The translations under genes and the position numbers were made by a program. DNA of 64,000 nucleotides from Riptortus pedestris (lineage: Eukaryota; Arthropoda; Insecta; Hemiptera; Alydidae). Positions 21,647-34,184 of this stretch are shown here, in pieces. The notes beneath the pieces were generated by a model that was not told the origin of the DNA, made no database searches, and saw only the letters and a program-made list of their open reading frames with translations. The stretch covers positions 143,474,001 to 143,538,000 of the forward strand of contig CM032232.1 in the NCBI GenBank assembly GCA_019009955.1. The letters are read 5' to 3'. How positions within the stretch are numbered: the first letter of the stretch is position 1; each line of letters starts with the position of its first letter.

Positions 21647-22693
21647 TAGCTCAGATACCCGGCTTCGCCTGGGAATTCATTAGAGGAATTCATTGGTGTG
21701 GTATTTTTTTGGCACAATATTTTGACATTTACCCGTCTCAGTGTTTAGGGTTTATACCCGTTGTTGGCATTTGTTAATAATAAAATTCCTCCAAATTGTC
21801 ATATTTCATATTTTGTTATATTGCCATATTTCCCGTCTCCTGTGCATAATGCATAGATTTCAGTTACTAAGGACAAAATATTAACATAGATTTGAATTAA
21901 TTTTTCCAGGTGAGGTACCTCATAGTTCAAATTAGAATGAATTGTTGAGCATATCAATATTTCTACGAAAATTACTTGCTCCACACATTGTTCCTGGAGA
22001 AATGTATAAAACAAAAGTTAATCTAAATAACAAAGTAAACAACTTTTGTTATTTGATTGTTTGTCAAAAAACAAATAGACAATGAAATATCACGAAATTT
22101 TATTTCAGGCCTCCCTTATAACCCCCACTCCCGTTCTAACCTAAAAAATTTAATATAGCTTATAATCATGGAAGAATTAATGCTAATTGACATACCGAGT
22201 TTTTAAGTTCGGTTTAATCGTTAGTGCCTAATGAAATAGTTGACTACCGCTTTAGTTTATAGTGTATATCTCGTTTATAATTCGGTATAAGAAAAAAGTC
22301 TATATAACAAAAGTTACTCTAAATAACAAAATAAACAACTTTTGTTATGTTCGTATTTGCCGAGAAACGAAAAGAAAACGAAATACCGCTATTTTTAATT
22401 TCTGGCTTCCCTTATAACCCCCACTCCTGTTCGTCTCAGATGATATTAATATAGCCTAAAGTCTAAGTTGGTTTAGTAGTAATATACATACCAAGTTTCT
22501 CAAAATTCGGTTCAGCCGTTTGTGCGTGAAAACGTAACAAACAAACAAACAAACAAATAAACAAACAAACAGACACCAAAGAAACAAAATGCAGTTATGG
22601 TGTCTATGACATGTGAAACGAAAAGTTATCGTGAAATTTCGCGAAAAAAAATCAATGTACAGACAGAGGTTACAATTTTATATATATATATAT

Positions 22694-22748
<55 letters not shown>

Positions 22749-22892
22749 CAGTCATGTATATATATAGGTGAACGGACCTCATTTTCGTCATCTACTAGGT
22801 AGGATCGATGGACATTTGAAGAAAAATTTCGAAAATTCCGTCATGAGTACAACCTCAATAGCTGATTTCCCTTAAGGGAAATCTGCTAAAAC
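21117..22892 (-). mobile_element. H copy (H1 module) split in its TA tract
   Basis: Directly tandem to the preceding copy. The body runs to ATATATAGATAGATAC and a TA/ATCT tract (21563-21641). A Helitron-like repeat of about 1 kb follows. The TA tract resumes at 22678-22744 and the 5' half ends with a perfect palindrome at 22892. Confidence 0.85.
21641..22677 (-). mobile_element. Helitron-like dispersed repeat, copy 1
   Basis: On the minus strand the 3' end reads CCCAGGCGAAGCCGGG, TATCTGAG, CTAG. A GC hairpin 8 nt before CTAG is the layout of canonical Helitron 3' ends. Inside are repeated ACAAAAGTT...AACTTTTGTTAT inverted motifs and an (AAAC)n run (22541-22570). The 5' end is placed at AAATTGTAACCTCTGTCTG but no TC start is clear. 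Copies 28893-29625 and 44645-45657 match it. There is no Rep/helicase coding; the class is inference. Confidence 0.6.
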
Positions 22893-23035
22893 GGAGAGTG
22901 AAACTTCTCGGGCATATCATAAGGCACAACGACTTCGTTACTAATATATTTGGAAGTAAAATTGTTTGGCATCGGAGAAGAAGAAAGCTTAGAAAATCCT
23001 AACTTGAAGACATCGAACATCTTACGGATTTCGGC

Positions 23036-23165
23036 GGGAAATCAGCTATTGAGGTCGTACTCATGATGCGAGTTTCGAAAAAATTTCTTCAACTGTCCAT
23101 CGATCCTACCCAGGAGATGACGAAAAAGAGGCCCGTTCAAAAATTTATATATATATATATATCTA

Positions 23166-23232
<67 letters not shown>

Positions 23233-23792
23233 CTGTTATCGCTCTAGCTGTCGCAATTCTTGTTTGATCTTTAACAATCTCGGAATTTATTCGTTTTTTG
23301 CAAAAAGGAAGACTAAGTTCGTGACGGGCTGAAATCGGACCAGTGGGAGGGGGAGGGTTGAGAGGGGGGATTTTTGAAAATTCAAAATATCTCCGTTATC
23401 ATTGGTCGGATCGAAAAATTGTATAGAATAAATCTTATTGCAAATTAAATTTACTATAAATAGTGTTTCTATTCATTTATTCTGTATCTTGAATATTAAC
23501 CGAGATATTTGCATTTGTATTCTGCGTGATACTGGCCACCAGTAGGCTATGTTCGAACTTTCCGGCGAGAGCTCTGGCGGCCGTTTCTATAACTTCGCCC
23601 CTCGTGAATAGGTTATAGGTTAGGTCAACTGTTTTTTGGGGCTAAAAACAAATGGTTGTTACGCCCTAAATAATTTTTTAGGTTTAGAGGTTACTTACTA
23701 CTACAGCTGTTATTAGGCAGATTTATCTATTGTAAAACTTCACGTGGGAAATCTGCTTAGTTTACGCAGCCCCTGCGTGACGGACGTTTTTG
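23036..23792 (+). mobile_element. H copy, half palindrome, long H2 module
   Basis: It starts at GGCGGGAAATCAGC, so the left arm of the palindrome is lost. The TA/ATCT tract is about 23146-23228. The H2 module includes GGTTAGGTCAACTGTTTTTT. The tail reads GACGGACGTTTTT. Confidence 0.85.
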
Positions 23793-23837
23793 TTTGAGCT
23801 TACTAGCATATTTAAAAATTAAAAAAACAATTTAAAA

Positions 23838-24010
23838 AATATAAATTACATTTCAATACTTAAAATTTAAAATTAAAAAACTTAATCTAAATATTGTTAA
23901 AAAAAAATCTTTGTTTGCATTAAAAATATTTACTCAGCAGGGTACATGTTTCGTGGATCATCCACGAATTAAGGTTTTTAATTTTAATTTTTGAAATGTA
24001 ATTTATATAT
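23838..24010. repeat. AT-rich inverted repeat with central palindrome
   Basis: Arms at 23838-23881 and about 23974-24010 share ATATAAATTACATTTCAA and AATTAAAAA. At the centre TTCGTGGAT-C-ATCCACGAA (23950-23968) is a perfect 9-bp stem. The minus strand then reads CGAAACATGTACC, like pseudo-LTR ends of Penelope-like elements. The family link is tentative. Confidence 0.6.
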
Positions 24011-24185
24011 TTTTTTTTAATTTTAATTGTTAAAAGATAATTGAAAGAGGTTAGTTAATCCTCAATAACAATAAAAAACAAATTATTACTTATTGAAATG
24101 TAGCTAGTATTGAAAAAAAATCGATTGTGGAAAAGTTGGACAATTAGCTTCAAAATATGAAAAATTAGTCTCAACTCTCACTTAA

Positions 24186-24898
24186 GAAAGTTCGTCTCGC
24201 AGGGGCTGCGTAAACTAAGCAGATTTCCCACGTGAAGTTTTACAATAGAGAAATCTGCCTAATAACAACTGTAGTAGTAAGAAACCTCTAAACCTAAAAC
24301 ATTATTTAGGGCGTAATAACCCAGTAGTTTCTAGCCCCAAAAAACAGTTAACCTAACCTCTAAACCTATTCACGAGGGACGAATAGTTATGGAAACGGCC
24401 ACCAGAGCTCTCGGCGGAAAGTCCGAACTTAGCCTACTGGTAACCACACGCTGAATACAAATGCAAATATCTCGGTTAATATTCAAGATAGAGAAAAAAT
24501 GTATATAACAATATTTATAGTAAATTTAATTTGCAATAAGATTGATTCTGTACAATTTTTCGGTCCGACGTATAGTAACGGAGATATTTCGAATTTTCGA
24601 AAATCCTCCTTTTTAAACCCGCCCCTCCCACTGGTCCGATTTCAGCCGTTAACGAACATGATCTTTCTTTTTACATAAAACGACTAAATATCGAGTTTGG
24701 TAACGATCAAACAAAAATTGCGACCGCTAGAGCGGTAACAGACAAATATATATATATATATATATATACAGTTTTGAACGGACCTCATTTTCGTCATCTC
24801 CTGGGTAGGATCGATGGACATTTGAAGAAACATTTCGAAAATTCCGTCATGAGTACAACCTCAATAGCTGATTTCCCTTAAGGGAAATCTGCTAAAAA
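24186..24898 (-). mobile_element. H copy, full length (long H2 module)
   Basis: Nearly the same module as 17461-18180. TA tract short (24744-24768). Palindrome intact. First bases AAGTTCGTCTCGCAGG carry two substitutions. Confidence 0.9.
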
Positions 24899-25513
24899 AT
24901 AAAAGAAGAAAAAAAATTAAGTAATCTTGATTAAAGCATCGATTACCAGATTAATCATGCATCGTAAACATCGATTAAAAATACACCGATTATTTGGAGT
25001 ATTAATCGATTATTACGATTAATCGATACCCATCTCTAAATTACAAGGCCTAGCCTTTAGATCATGATCATAATAATGATGAGAATTTGTTGTTCGTTTA
25101 TAGGCTGCCTTCCGTCAATAGTTCTCGTAAATCGTAGGGTCCTGCCGTTGTCGTTTTCGGAATTCTGTCAGTATATATATCTTGAAATCTGTAAAGAGAA
25201 TGCTATGTTGGAGTTGAGCAAGTGGGGCTGTCTGTCATTATCATAGAGTATGAGCGCGTTAATTTGGTGTGGCCGATTCTAAGTCTAGAGAGAACAACCA
25301 CTTCTCTCCTAGAGTTTCAGAAACTTGATGGTCTAATCCAAATAGTTTTCTTAGTAGTTGGGTGTTAGTTGTCAGAACTTGTTTTGGTCCGGTCGGTTTG
25401 TCATGCATGTAAGATGAGGTGACTTCTGTAATATCGTCAGCGATTAACTGATATGAAGATAAATCTGCTAATAAATACTTAAACGGTAACGGATGGGTGG
25501 ATATTTCATCATT
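24899..25513. other. No gene seen; ATTAATCGAT-rich patch
   Basis: Several ATTAATCGATTA-like units at about 24940-25030 form short inverted repeats. The rest looks like unique sequence with no supported open frame. Confidence 0.35.
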
Positions 25514-26085
25514 TTAGCAGATTTCCCTTAAGGGAAATCAGCTATTGAGGTTGTACTCATGATGCGATTTTCGAAATTTTTCTTCAAATGTCCATCGATC
25601 CTACCCAGGAGATGACGAAAATGAGGTCCGTTCAAAACTGTATATATATATTTGTCTGTTACCGCTCTAGCGGTCGCAATTTTTGTTTGATCGTTACCAA
25701 ACTCGATATTTAGTCGTTTTATGTAAAAAGAAAGATCAAGTTCGTTAACGGCTGAAATCGGACCAGTGGGAGGGGGGTTTAGAGGGGAGAATTTTCGAAA
25801 ATTCGAAATATCTCCGTTACTATACGTCGGATCAAAACATTGTACAGAATCAATCTTATTGCAAATTATATTTACTATAAATAGTGTTATATACATTTAT
25901 TCCCCATCTTGAATATTAACTGAGATATTTGCATTTTTATGAAATTTGGGCCGATACCGGATTTTTGAATTTCCCGCGAAAAGCTAGTTCGGCCCTTTGC
26001 AGTAACTGTTCGTCTCTCGTATAGAGATTTCTCACGTGGGAAATCTGCTTAGTTTAGGCAGCCCCTGCGTGACGGACTTTTTTTT
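25514..26085 (+). mobile_element. H copy, full length (H1 module, TA tract minimal)
   Basis: Perfect palindrome; TA tract only about 10 bp (25641-25650). A 122-codon antisense frame spans almost the whole element. ATTGTATAACTTC before the 3' repeat is deleted (AGATTTCTCACGTGGG). Confidence 0.88.
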
Positions 26086-26140
26086 CGAAAATGTATACAA
26101 CCTCAATGACATATTTTCCTTAATAGACATGTGCAGAAAA
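26086..26140 (-). mobile_element. Degenerate H 5' end
   Basis: TCGAAAATGTATACAACCTC, ATATTTTCCTTAATAGACATG: the 5' block in reverse with a broken palindrome. The copy ending at 26085 appears to have entered its T-run. Confidence 0.5.
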
Positions 26141-26636
26141 AATAAACGGAAGTTGGTGTTGGCAAGGGACACACTCACTCCCGCACGCACATGGCTGGTC
26201 CCTTGAAGAGTTAAATATTAGTGGGGGTTCTAAAGCCTTTCAAATATTTATGGTTTAATCCGAAGCCCTAATCCGGAGGTCATTACTTCTCCAGGGCTAG
26301 CTCTCTACTCTTCCACCTCTCAAGCCTTTTAATTTTTATCTCCCAATATCGCGTTACTCTCTACGAACCATTTTTTTTACATAAAAGTTTGTTGGAAAGT
26401 TTGCTAAAAACTTTGGTTCCTGACAGTTAACTCGCGAACTTACAACACTAATATCTTATTAACATTATTAAGCCGTAAGTGCAAAGTTAACTATAGAACT
26501 ATTTAATTATAAGATTTACTTGAGGGAAATCAGCTATTGAATTAAAATTTGAGTGGTTGAGATGACAGCCCTGGCTATAGTAAATAGTTTTCAATAAAAT
26601 TGTGATGTTGTATTCAGATATATTTAATTAATTGTT
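26141..26636. other. Mostly unknown; H 5' scrap at 26519-26541
   Basis: CTTGAGGGAAATCAGCTATTG at about 26520 is an isolated H 5' piece. It is followed by an H4-like stretch (TAGTTTTCAATAAAAT). The earlier part has no recognised feature. Confidence 0.4.
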
Positions 26637-26749
26637 TTAGCAGATTTACCTTATGGGGAGTTAGCCATTTACTCAATGGTGCAATTTTCAGAATTTTCTC
26701 TAAATGTTCATCGATCCTACTTAGGAGATGACGAAAATGAGGTCCGTTC

Positions 26750-26833
<84 letters not shown>

Positions 26834-27266
26834 TGTTAACACTCTAGCAGCCGCAATTTTTGTTTGATCGTTACCAAACTAGATATTTAATCATTTTATA
26901 AAAAAAGAAAGATCAAGCTCGTTAGTAGCTGAAATCGGGCCGATACTATACGTTGGAGTGAAAAACTTTATTGAGCCAATGTTATTGCAAATCAAATGTA
27001 CTATAAATATTGGTACCTATATACATACATTTATTCTCTATCATGAATATTAACCGAGATATTTTTCATTTCTATTGTGTGTGTGGCCGGCAGGAGTCGG
27101 CTATGTTCGGGAGCTAGGGCGGCCGTTCTCGTAACTGTTCGTCCCTCGTGAAAAGATTTAAAGCTTCCTTACTACTACTGTTGTTATTAGGCAGATTTCT
27201 CTATTGTACAACTTCACGTGGGAAATCTACTTAGTCCACGCAGCCCCTGCGTGGCGGACTTTTTTA
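26637..27266 (+). mobile_element. H copy (H2 module) with TA-GT compound array
   Basis: The palindrome has decayed (TTTACCTTATGGGGAG). The array is TA (26755-26797) then GT (26798-26832). The G-run segment is deleted. Hairpin perfect, tail GGCGGACTTTTT. Confidence 0.85.
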
Positions 27267-27341
27267 ATATATTGGAGTAGCAACAGTGTGAATTTCGGGA
27301 ATGAACTAGAGGAACCAGTTTAATAGCGAATATTTTTGATT

Positions 27342-27912
27342 TTAGCAGATTTCCCTTAAGTGAAATCAGCTATTGAAGTCGAACTCATGGCGCGATTTTC
27401 GAAAAATTTCTTCAAATGTCCATCGATCCTACCCAAGAGATGATGAAAATGAGGTCTGTTCAAAACTAAATTTGTATTTGTCTGCTAACACTAGCAGTCG
27501 TAATTTTTTTTTAATCGTCACCAAACTCGGTAATTAATCGTTTTATGTAAAAAGGAAGATCAAATTCGTTAACGGCTGAAATCGGACCAGTGGGAGGGGG
27601 GATTTAGAGGGGGGGTTTCGGGAATTCGAAATATCTCCGTTACTATACGTTGGATCGAAAAATTATATAAAACCAATCTTATTGAAAATTCAATTTACTA
27701 TAGATATTGTTCTATACGTTTATTCTCTATCTTGTGTATTAACCCAGATATTTGTATTTTTTATTAAGTGTAATGGACGAGCTATGGTTCCCGCCGAAAG
27801 CTAGTTTGGCCGTTTCCGTAACTGTCCGGCACTCGTATGGAGATTTTTCTATTGTATAACTTTACGTGTGGAATCTGTTTAGTTTACGCAACCCCTGCAT
27901 GACGGACTTTTT
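27342..27912 (+). mobile_element. H copy without a TA array (H1 module)
   Basis: The position normally holding TA reads AAAACTAAATTTGTATTTGTCTGC. Everything else is present: palindrome with one change, G-run, H1-like module, hairpin and tail. It shows the element can exist without the microsatellite. Confidence 0.87.
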
Positions 27913-28298
27913 ATCTTTTTATTTTAAATTATTTTTTTATTTATTTTTACTTATGTCGATATAAGTCTGAGAATTATTTTATTGCTACAGATTGTTAACT
28001 AATTTCACTTCATTGCTTAATTATCTGTTGTATTTAGAGTTGGGCCGTAGCAGGTTGAGAGGCAGGGCGGGAAGCATGATGTATTATACTTGTTCTGAGA
28101 GCTAACAAGGCTTCTGTAAAATACGGGCCTTAAATTAGGCAATTATGAAATAAATTTCACCTCAGCCACTCCTGCTAAATACCTTAGCTAAATACACTCT
28201 CTTCACCCCACAATTAGAAGCTATAATACCCATCAAAACCGGGTATATATTTTATTGAACACACCCAAGTTATGCTAATATTGGGGAAAATCTTATAT
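27913..28298. other. No gene seen
   Basis: T-rich start, then mixed sequence. No motif or repeat family recognised. Confidence 0.3.
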
Positions 28299-28672
28299 AT
28301 AAAAAAGTCCGTCACGCAGGGGCTGCGTAAACTAAGCAGATTTCCCACGTGAAGTTTTACTCTCATCCGTTATCCGGCCCCGATTTCATAAAAATGCAAA
28401 TATCTCGGTTAATATTCAAGATAGATAATAAATGTAAATAACAATATTTATAGTAAATTTAATTTGCAATAAGATTGATTATATACAATTTTCCGATCCG
28501 ACATATAGTAACAGAATTATTTCGAATTTTAGAAAATCCTCCCCTCCCACTAGTCCGATTTCACCCATTAACGAACTTGATCTTTCTTTTTACATAAAAC
28601 GACTAAATATCGAGTTTGGCAATGATTGAACAAAAATTGTGACCGCTAGAGCGGTAACAGACAAATATATAG

Positions 28673-28713
<41 letters not shown>

Positions 28714-28719
28714 TATATA

Positions 28720-28764
<45 letters not shown>

Positions 28765-28892
28765 TTTTTGAACGGACCTCATTTTCGTCATCTACTAGGT
28801 AGGATTAATGGGCATTTGAAGAAAAATTTCGAAAATTCCGTCATGATTACAACCTCAATAGCTGATTTCCTTTAAGGGAAATCTGCTAAAAT
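28299..28892 (-). mobile_element. H copy with deleted 3' module
   Basis: GAAGTTTTAC is followed directly by TCTCATCCGTTATCCGG, so most of the H1 module is gone. The TA tract is long and irregular (about 28665-28760). Palindrome with one substitution. Confidence 0.87.
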
Positions 28893-29625
28893 GAATGTTT
28901 GTATGTATGTCGTTTATAGACTCATAAACGGCTGAACCGAATTTTATGAAACTTAGTATTTATATTACTACTAACTCAGGCTAGGTTTCTGGCTATATTA
29001 ATATTCTCTGAGACACACAGGAGTGTGGGTTATCAGGAGGCCTTTTGAATTAAAAATAGCGATATTTCGTCTCTTATAGGTTTTTCGGCAAATATGCACA
29101 TAACAAAAGTTGATTATTATTTTTTATTTAGAGTAACTTTTGTAATATACCCTTTTTGACGTATTCCGAAGTATAAATGAGTTAAACGCTAAAAACTATA
29201 GTGAGAGTCAACAATTTTATATGACACAAAAGACTCAACCGAACTAAACGAAACTCGGTATGTGATTTGGTATTAACACTTCCCTGATTAAAAGCTGCAT
29301 TAAAATGTCGAGGTATGATCAGGAGTGGGAGTTATAAGGGTGGTCTGAAATATAAAATCGCGATGTTTCGTAATCTATTCATTTTTAGACAAACATGCAT
29401 ATTGCAAAAGTTGTTTGTTATGTTATTTAAAGTAACTTTTGTTATATGCACTTTTGCCGTATTTTTGACTATAAACTTATTTTAACATTTTTATGAACGA
29501 ACAGGAGTGGGGGTTTTTAGGGAGGTTCTGCATGAGCCCAAAATGAATTGAATATTTGTGTAATGTTTTTACTTCAAATTTATTTATTTGGTTGCGTAGC
29601 AACGCTCGCGGGGTACAGCTAGTTC
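28893..29625 (+). mobile_element. Helitron-like repeat, copy 2
   Basis: It lies immediately next to the H copy. It reads ACGGCTGAACCGAATTTT, then the ACAAAAGTT motifs, and ends GTTGCGTAGCAACGC, TCGCGGGGTACAG, CTAG|T. The 5-bp stem GTTGC/GCAAC and terminal CTAG support a Helitron-type 3' end. It is more diverged than copies 1 and 3. Confidence 0.6.
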
Positions 29626-30310
29626 ATATATAAATTATTATGGTCATCGATCCGACTACCTAGTAGATGACGAAAAAGTCCACCAGATATTTCCTTATGA
29701 AGTTTTACTATCACCTAATATTTTGTATGTTATAGAACATATTAGCAAGCACCTCGTATAATAAAAGTCTCTTGAAGACAATGTATGGTATTTAAGCTCA
29801 AAATAAAGTGGTTTACTATATAACGGAATATTGTTTATTTAAAACATGAGTAGAAGTGAGGGTTTGCTGAAAACTGAAAAATGCAAATATCTCGGTTAAT
29901 ATTTCAAGATAGAGAACAAATGTATGAAACAATATTTATAGTAAAATTTAATTTGAAATAAGATAGGCCCTATATTCCTTTTCAAAACCGATGAACAGTA
30001 ACGGAGATATTACGAATTTTCTAAATATATATTCGTCCTAATATATGACGAAAATGACGTCTGCTGAAAAGTGTGTATCTAATCAATCTATCTAGATGGG
30101 GATTTATCTTAAACTAAAAAAATGAAAATATCTCGGTTAATATTGAAGTGAGTGAAGAAACGTACATAACAACATTTATAGAACATTACATTTGCAATAA
30201 GATTGGTTCTATACAATTTTTTCGATTAGATACGTAATAAGTGAGATATTAAGAATTTAAAAATTCCCCCTCAACCCCCCCCCCCTTACCCTCAGTCCGA
30301 TATTACAGCA
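29626..30310 (-). mobile_element. Degenerate H fragments (H3-like), two sets
   Basis: Two successive runs of AAAATATCTCGGTTAATATT (about 29882 and 30125), each with a body ending in a C-run or a CGAATTTT stretch. Between them is a scrap of the 5' block (ATATGACGAAAATGACGTC). No intact ends. Confidence 0.55.
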
Positions 30311-30537
30311 GCTCTCTCTCTCTCTCGCCTCTTTCTCTCTTCCACCCCCTCTCTCATACGCTCTCCCTCACTCCTTTTTATCTACTCTCCATTTTCCCGC
30401 CTGTCTCATTACACACACAAAAAAAAGATGTACGAACGTTTATCGTTCAAACTTTATTAAAAGTTAATAATTTCGGGGGTCCTATTTTCAGAAGAGGAAG
30501 ATAAAGGAACTTGCAAAAAATCATGATATACATGAAT

Positions 30538-31165
<628 letters not shown>

Positions 31166-31772
31166 GAGAGAAGGAGTTCACTGATAGATTTGAGTTGATT
31201 TATTAGCGTCATACAAGGGATTCCCAGCTGATCGATTGCTTTGCCTCGCTCTACTTTGTTTGATTGATTGCCGTTTGAAAAATCGAGCCGAAGGGAAATA
31301 TGAAAACCAAGAATGCTTAACTTTGTGATTAAATGCCCGCCATATTATATCAGCTGTTAGCCATTATTCGTCATCAATCATATGGCATAACCTCTTTATT
31401 GTTATACCTCATAATTAGCAAATAAGTGACGGGCCGTGACAATATTATATATTACTTTCATTTTGGATGAAGCTAAGTACTGAGTCATTAAACCCTTGAA
31501 CGGATGAAATACGCTATTAGAGCTAAAATGTATCTTTATCTATGCAGGATATGTAAGCAAGTAAATGAAACTATTCACCATACATATATAGTTGGGTGCC
31601 CTTGATAACTGATAACAGACTGAAAGTCATACACTTTATGGCCAGTTACAACATAAAATATGGATGTTCAAATTTCTATGCGATTATGTATATTCCAAAC
31701 CAAGCATGATGTCATCTAAATAAAAAAATCCTAAGATTTGTCTATTACCTATTTAAATTCGGTGGGGATAAG
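31166..31772. other. No gene seen
   Basis: Sequence of ordinary complexity, possibly unique DNA. No supported reading frame. Confidence 0.3.
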
Positions 31773-32100
31773 TTTTTAGGAGATTTATCTTAAGGAAAAT
31801 CAGCAATTGAGATTGTATACCTCCATTATCATACGTCGGATCTAAAAAGTGTATAAATATTATTGCAATTTAAATGTTTTATAAATGTTGTTTTGCGAGG
31901 AGAAATTCTATGGAATTTTATATTTAGGGCTCAACTATAACAAGGTTCAACATGGACTATATGAGAATCCGAATTATCAACCAGGTGGGAGGAACTTCGA
32001 CTTGAAAATACGTATTCATTAATATCTTCGTTATTATTGGTTTTATCGAAAAAATGTAATGAATGAATTGTATTTAGAATACAGTCATTCGTTATTAAAA
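31773..32100 (+). mobile_element. Degenerate, internally deleted H copy
   Basis: TTTTTAGGAGATTTATCTTAAGG and GCAATTGAG jump directly to ACCTCCATTATCATACG and the end of the body. No hairpin. Confidence 0.55.
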
Positions 32101-32321
32101 TTTAAAAATTTTGAGGTTGGGACTTTTTGTGACTGTCTCTAAAGTAAAATAATTGGTAAAGCAACCTTGTTCTAAAAGATATAATAAAAGATATAAAGTC
32201 AAAGTAAAAACAAAGTTAGCTTTTCTCCAGTGGAATAATAGGAGCAGAAAGCCAAATATTCAAGATAATGATTTAGTGTGCAGTAAAATATTGAAAATAT
32301 GTGTCTGTGGGAGATGTTGTT

Positions 32322-32811
32322 TGCTTGATTCATTAGTGTGTCTATGTATGAGCTTGCTTGATTCATTAGTGTGTCTATGTATGGGCTGCTTGATTCATTA
32401 GTGTGTCTATGTATGGGCTGCTTGATTCATTAGTGTGTCTATGTATGAGCTTGCTTGATTCATTAGTGTGTCTATGTATGGGCTGCTTGATTCATTAGTG
32501 TGTCTATGTATGGGCTGCTTGATTCATTAGTGTGTCTATTTATGGGCTTGCTTGGTTTATAGTGTGTCTATTTATGGGCTTGCTTGGTTTATAGTGTGTC
32601 TATTTATGGGCTTGCTTGGTTTATAGTGTGTCTATTTATGGGCTTGCTTTATTCATTAGTGTGTTTATGTATGGGCTTGCTTGATTCATTAGTGTGTCTA
32701 TGTATGGGCTTGCTTGATTCACTAGTGTGTCTATGTATTGGCTTGCTTGATTCATTAATGTTTCTACGTATGGGCTTGCTTGATTCTTTAGTGTTTCTTT
32801 GTAAGAGCTCT
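32322..32811. repeat. Minisatellite, unit 32-33 bp
   Basis: About 15 tandem copies of a unit containing TGCTTGATTCATTAGTGTGT followed by CTATGTATGGGCT. Early units alternate 32 and 33 bp; later ones carry TTTATAGTGTG variants. Where the unit is 33 bp it gives an 11-residue repeat (LLDSLVCLCMG). I see no start, signal or flanking exon to support a protein. Confidence 0.93.
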
Positions 32812-33077
32812 TGTCGTGTAGAAGTTCTGGACGTTCAGTACATATATTTATTTAGAGGATGAATTTTATCACCACAATCAACATTATGGCTTTCCACTAA
32901 TCGTAGGAATGAGGGCATACTGTAAATAACTATGGCTAAAACTGCATATGTAGTTTATATGTGGGTATGTTAATGTATGGTGATTGTGTTGACCCCGCTC
33001 CTCTGGTCCGTCGCCAATTCATACATTATACATTTCTTGCTCAACTGCAGAAAATCACTCTTCTAACAATCTGCTAC

Positions 33078-33203
33078 TTTCAGCAGCCTTCCCTTATGGC
33101 AAATCAGCTTTTGAGGTTGTACTCATGACGCGATTTTCGAATATAAATTTTCAAATGTCCATAAATCCCTTGTTGATGACGAAAATGAGGTCCGTTACAA
33201 TAT

Positions 33204-33261
<58 letters not shown>

Positions 33262-34007
33262 ATATATATCGTGCTGTTGAACAATCTACAATCTTAGTTG
33301 TACAATTGTTGTTGTTAAAAATAATTGGAGAGCGTTATCACCCAGCGATTTCCAATGTTACTCCTCCAAAGTGATAACAAAAAGAAATTCTTCTTAAGCT
33401 ATTAATAATACTCTGTGTCTACTCAGAATTATATTCTATTTCACCAACCAATTATTCATATAAATTTCGAATAGAACAACTTATAGATTCAGCTGCAACA
33501 TTTCAGAAGCCAATAGCTCCCAAAAAAGTGATTATGTTGTGAAGAAAGAGCTCGTAAATAAATATAAATTCCTTTTTTATACCGTCACGACAAAATGGAA
33601 AGGTTTGTTTATAAACAAAAGCAACGTTTTATATAAAAAAGGTCAAATTCGTGAACGACTTATGTCGGACCTGGGGGAGGGGTAATTTTGAAAATTCATT
33701 TCTCCGTTATTATGCGCCGGATCGACAAATTGTATAGAATCAATCTTATTGCAAATGTAATGTTCTATAAATGTTGTTATGTACGTTTTTTTCCCCATTA
33801 TCATGATTATTAACCTAGATACAGTAAACGCCCACTCCTACTCATGTTATAGTAACTAAAAGCTGTTATATTATGTAGCACTTTATTTGAAGTCTAAATA
33901 CCGAATATTTTTCTCATTGAACTTTTACGTTTTGAAATAAATTTAAATACGTGACGGACGTGGAAAATTTGCTTAGAGAACGCAGCCCTTGCGTGGCGGG
34001 CTATTTA
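33078..34007 (+). mobile_element. H copy (H3 module) with about 350 bp insert
   Basis: The 5' half 33078-33268 ends in a TA tract (33208-33269). Unrelated sequence follows, with CAACAATTGTTG-like palindromes near 33302-33315. The body restarts near 33630 and ends CGCAGCCCTTGCGTGGCGGGC. Confidence 0.7.
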
Positions 34008-34184
34008 AAGTTATATTCATGAATAAATCATGTATAAAATGTCTTTCTACTTGTTTATTAAAATAGCTTATAACTTCGTGAAGCCACGAATGATGTAGTG
34101 ACTGATTTAATGAAGGAAGTTGTATAATACGATATATAATTATTATGATTCATATCATTATAATTATATAATGATCTTATATGG

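Noticed and set aside
32584..32862. 92-codon frame with an 11-residue hydrophobic repeat
   Set aside because: Produced by 33-bp minisatellite units; unit length shifts to 32 bp elsewhere and breaks the frame.
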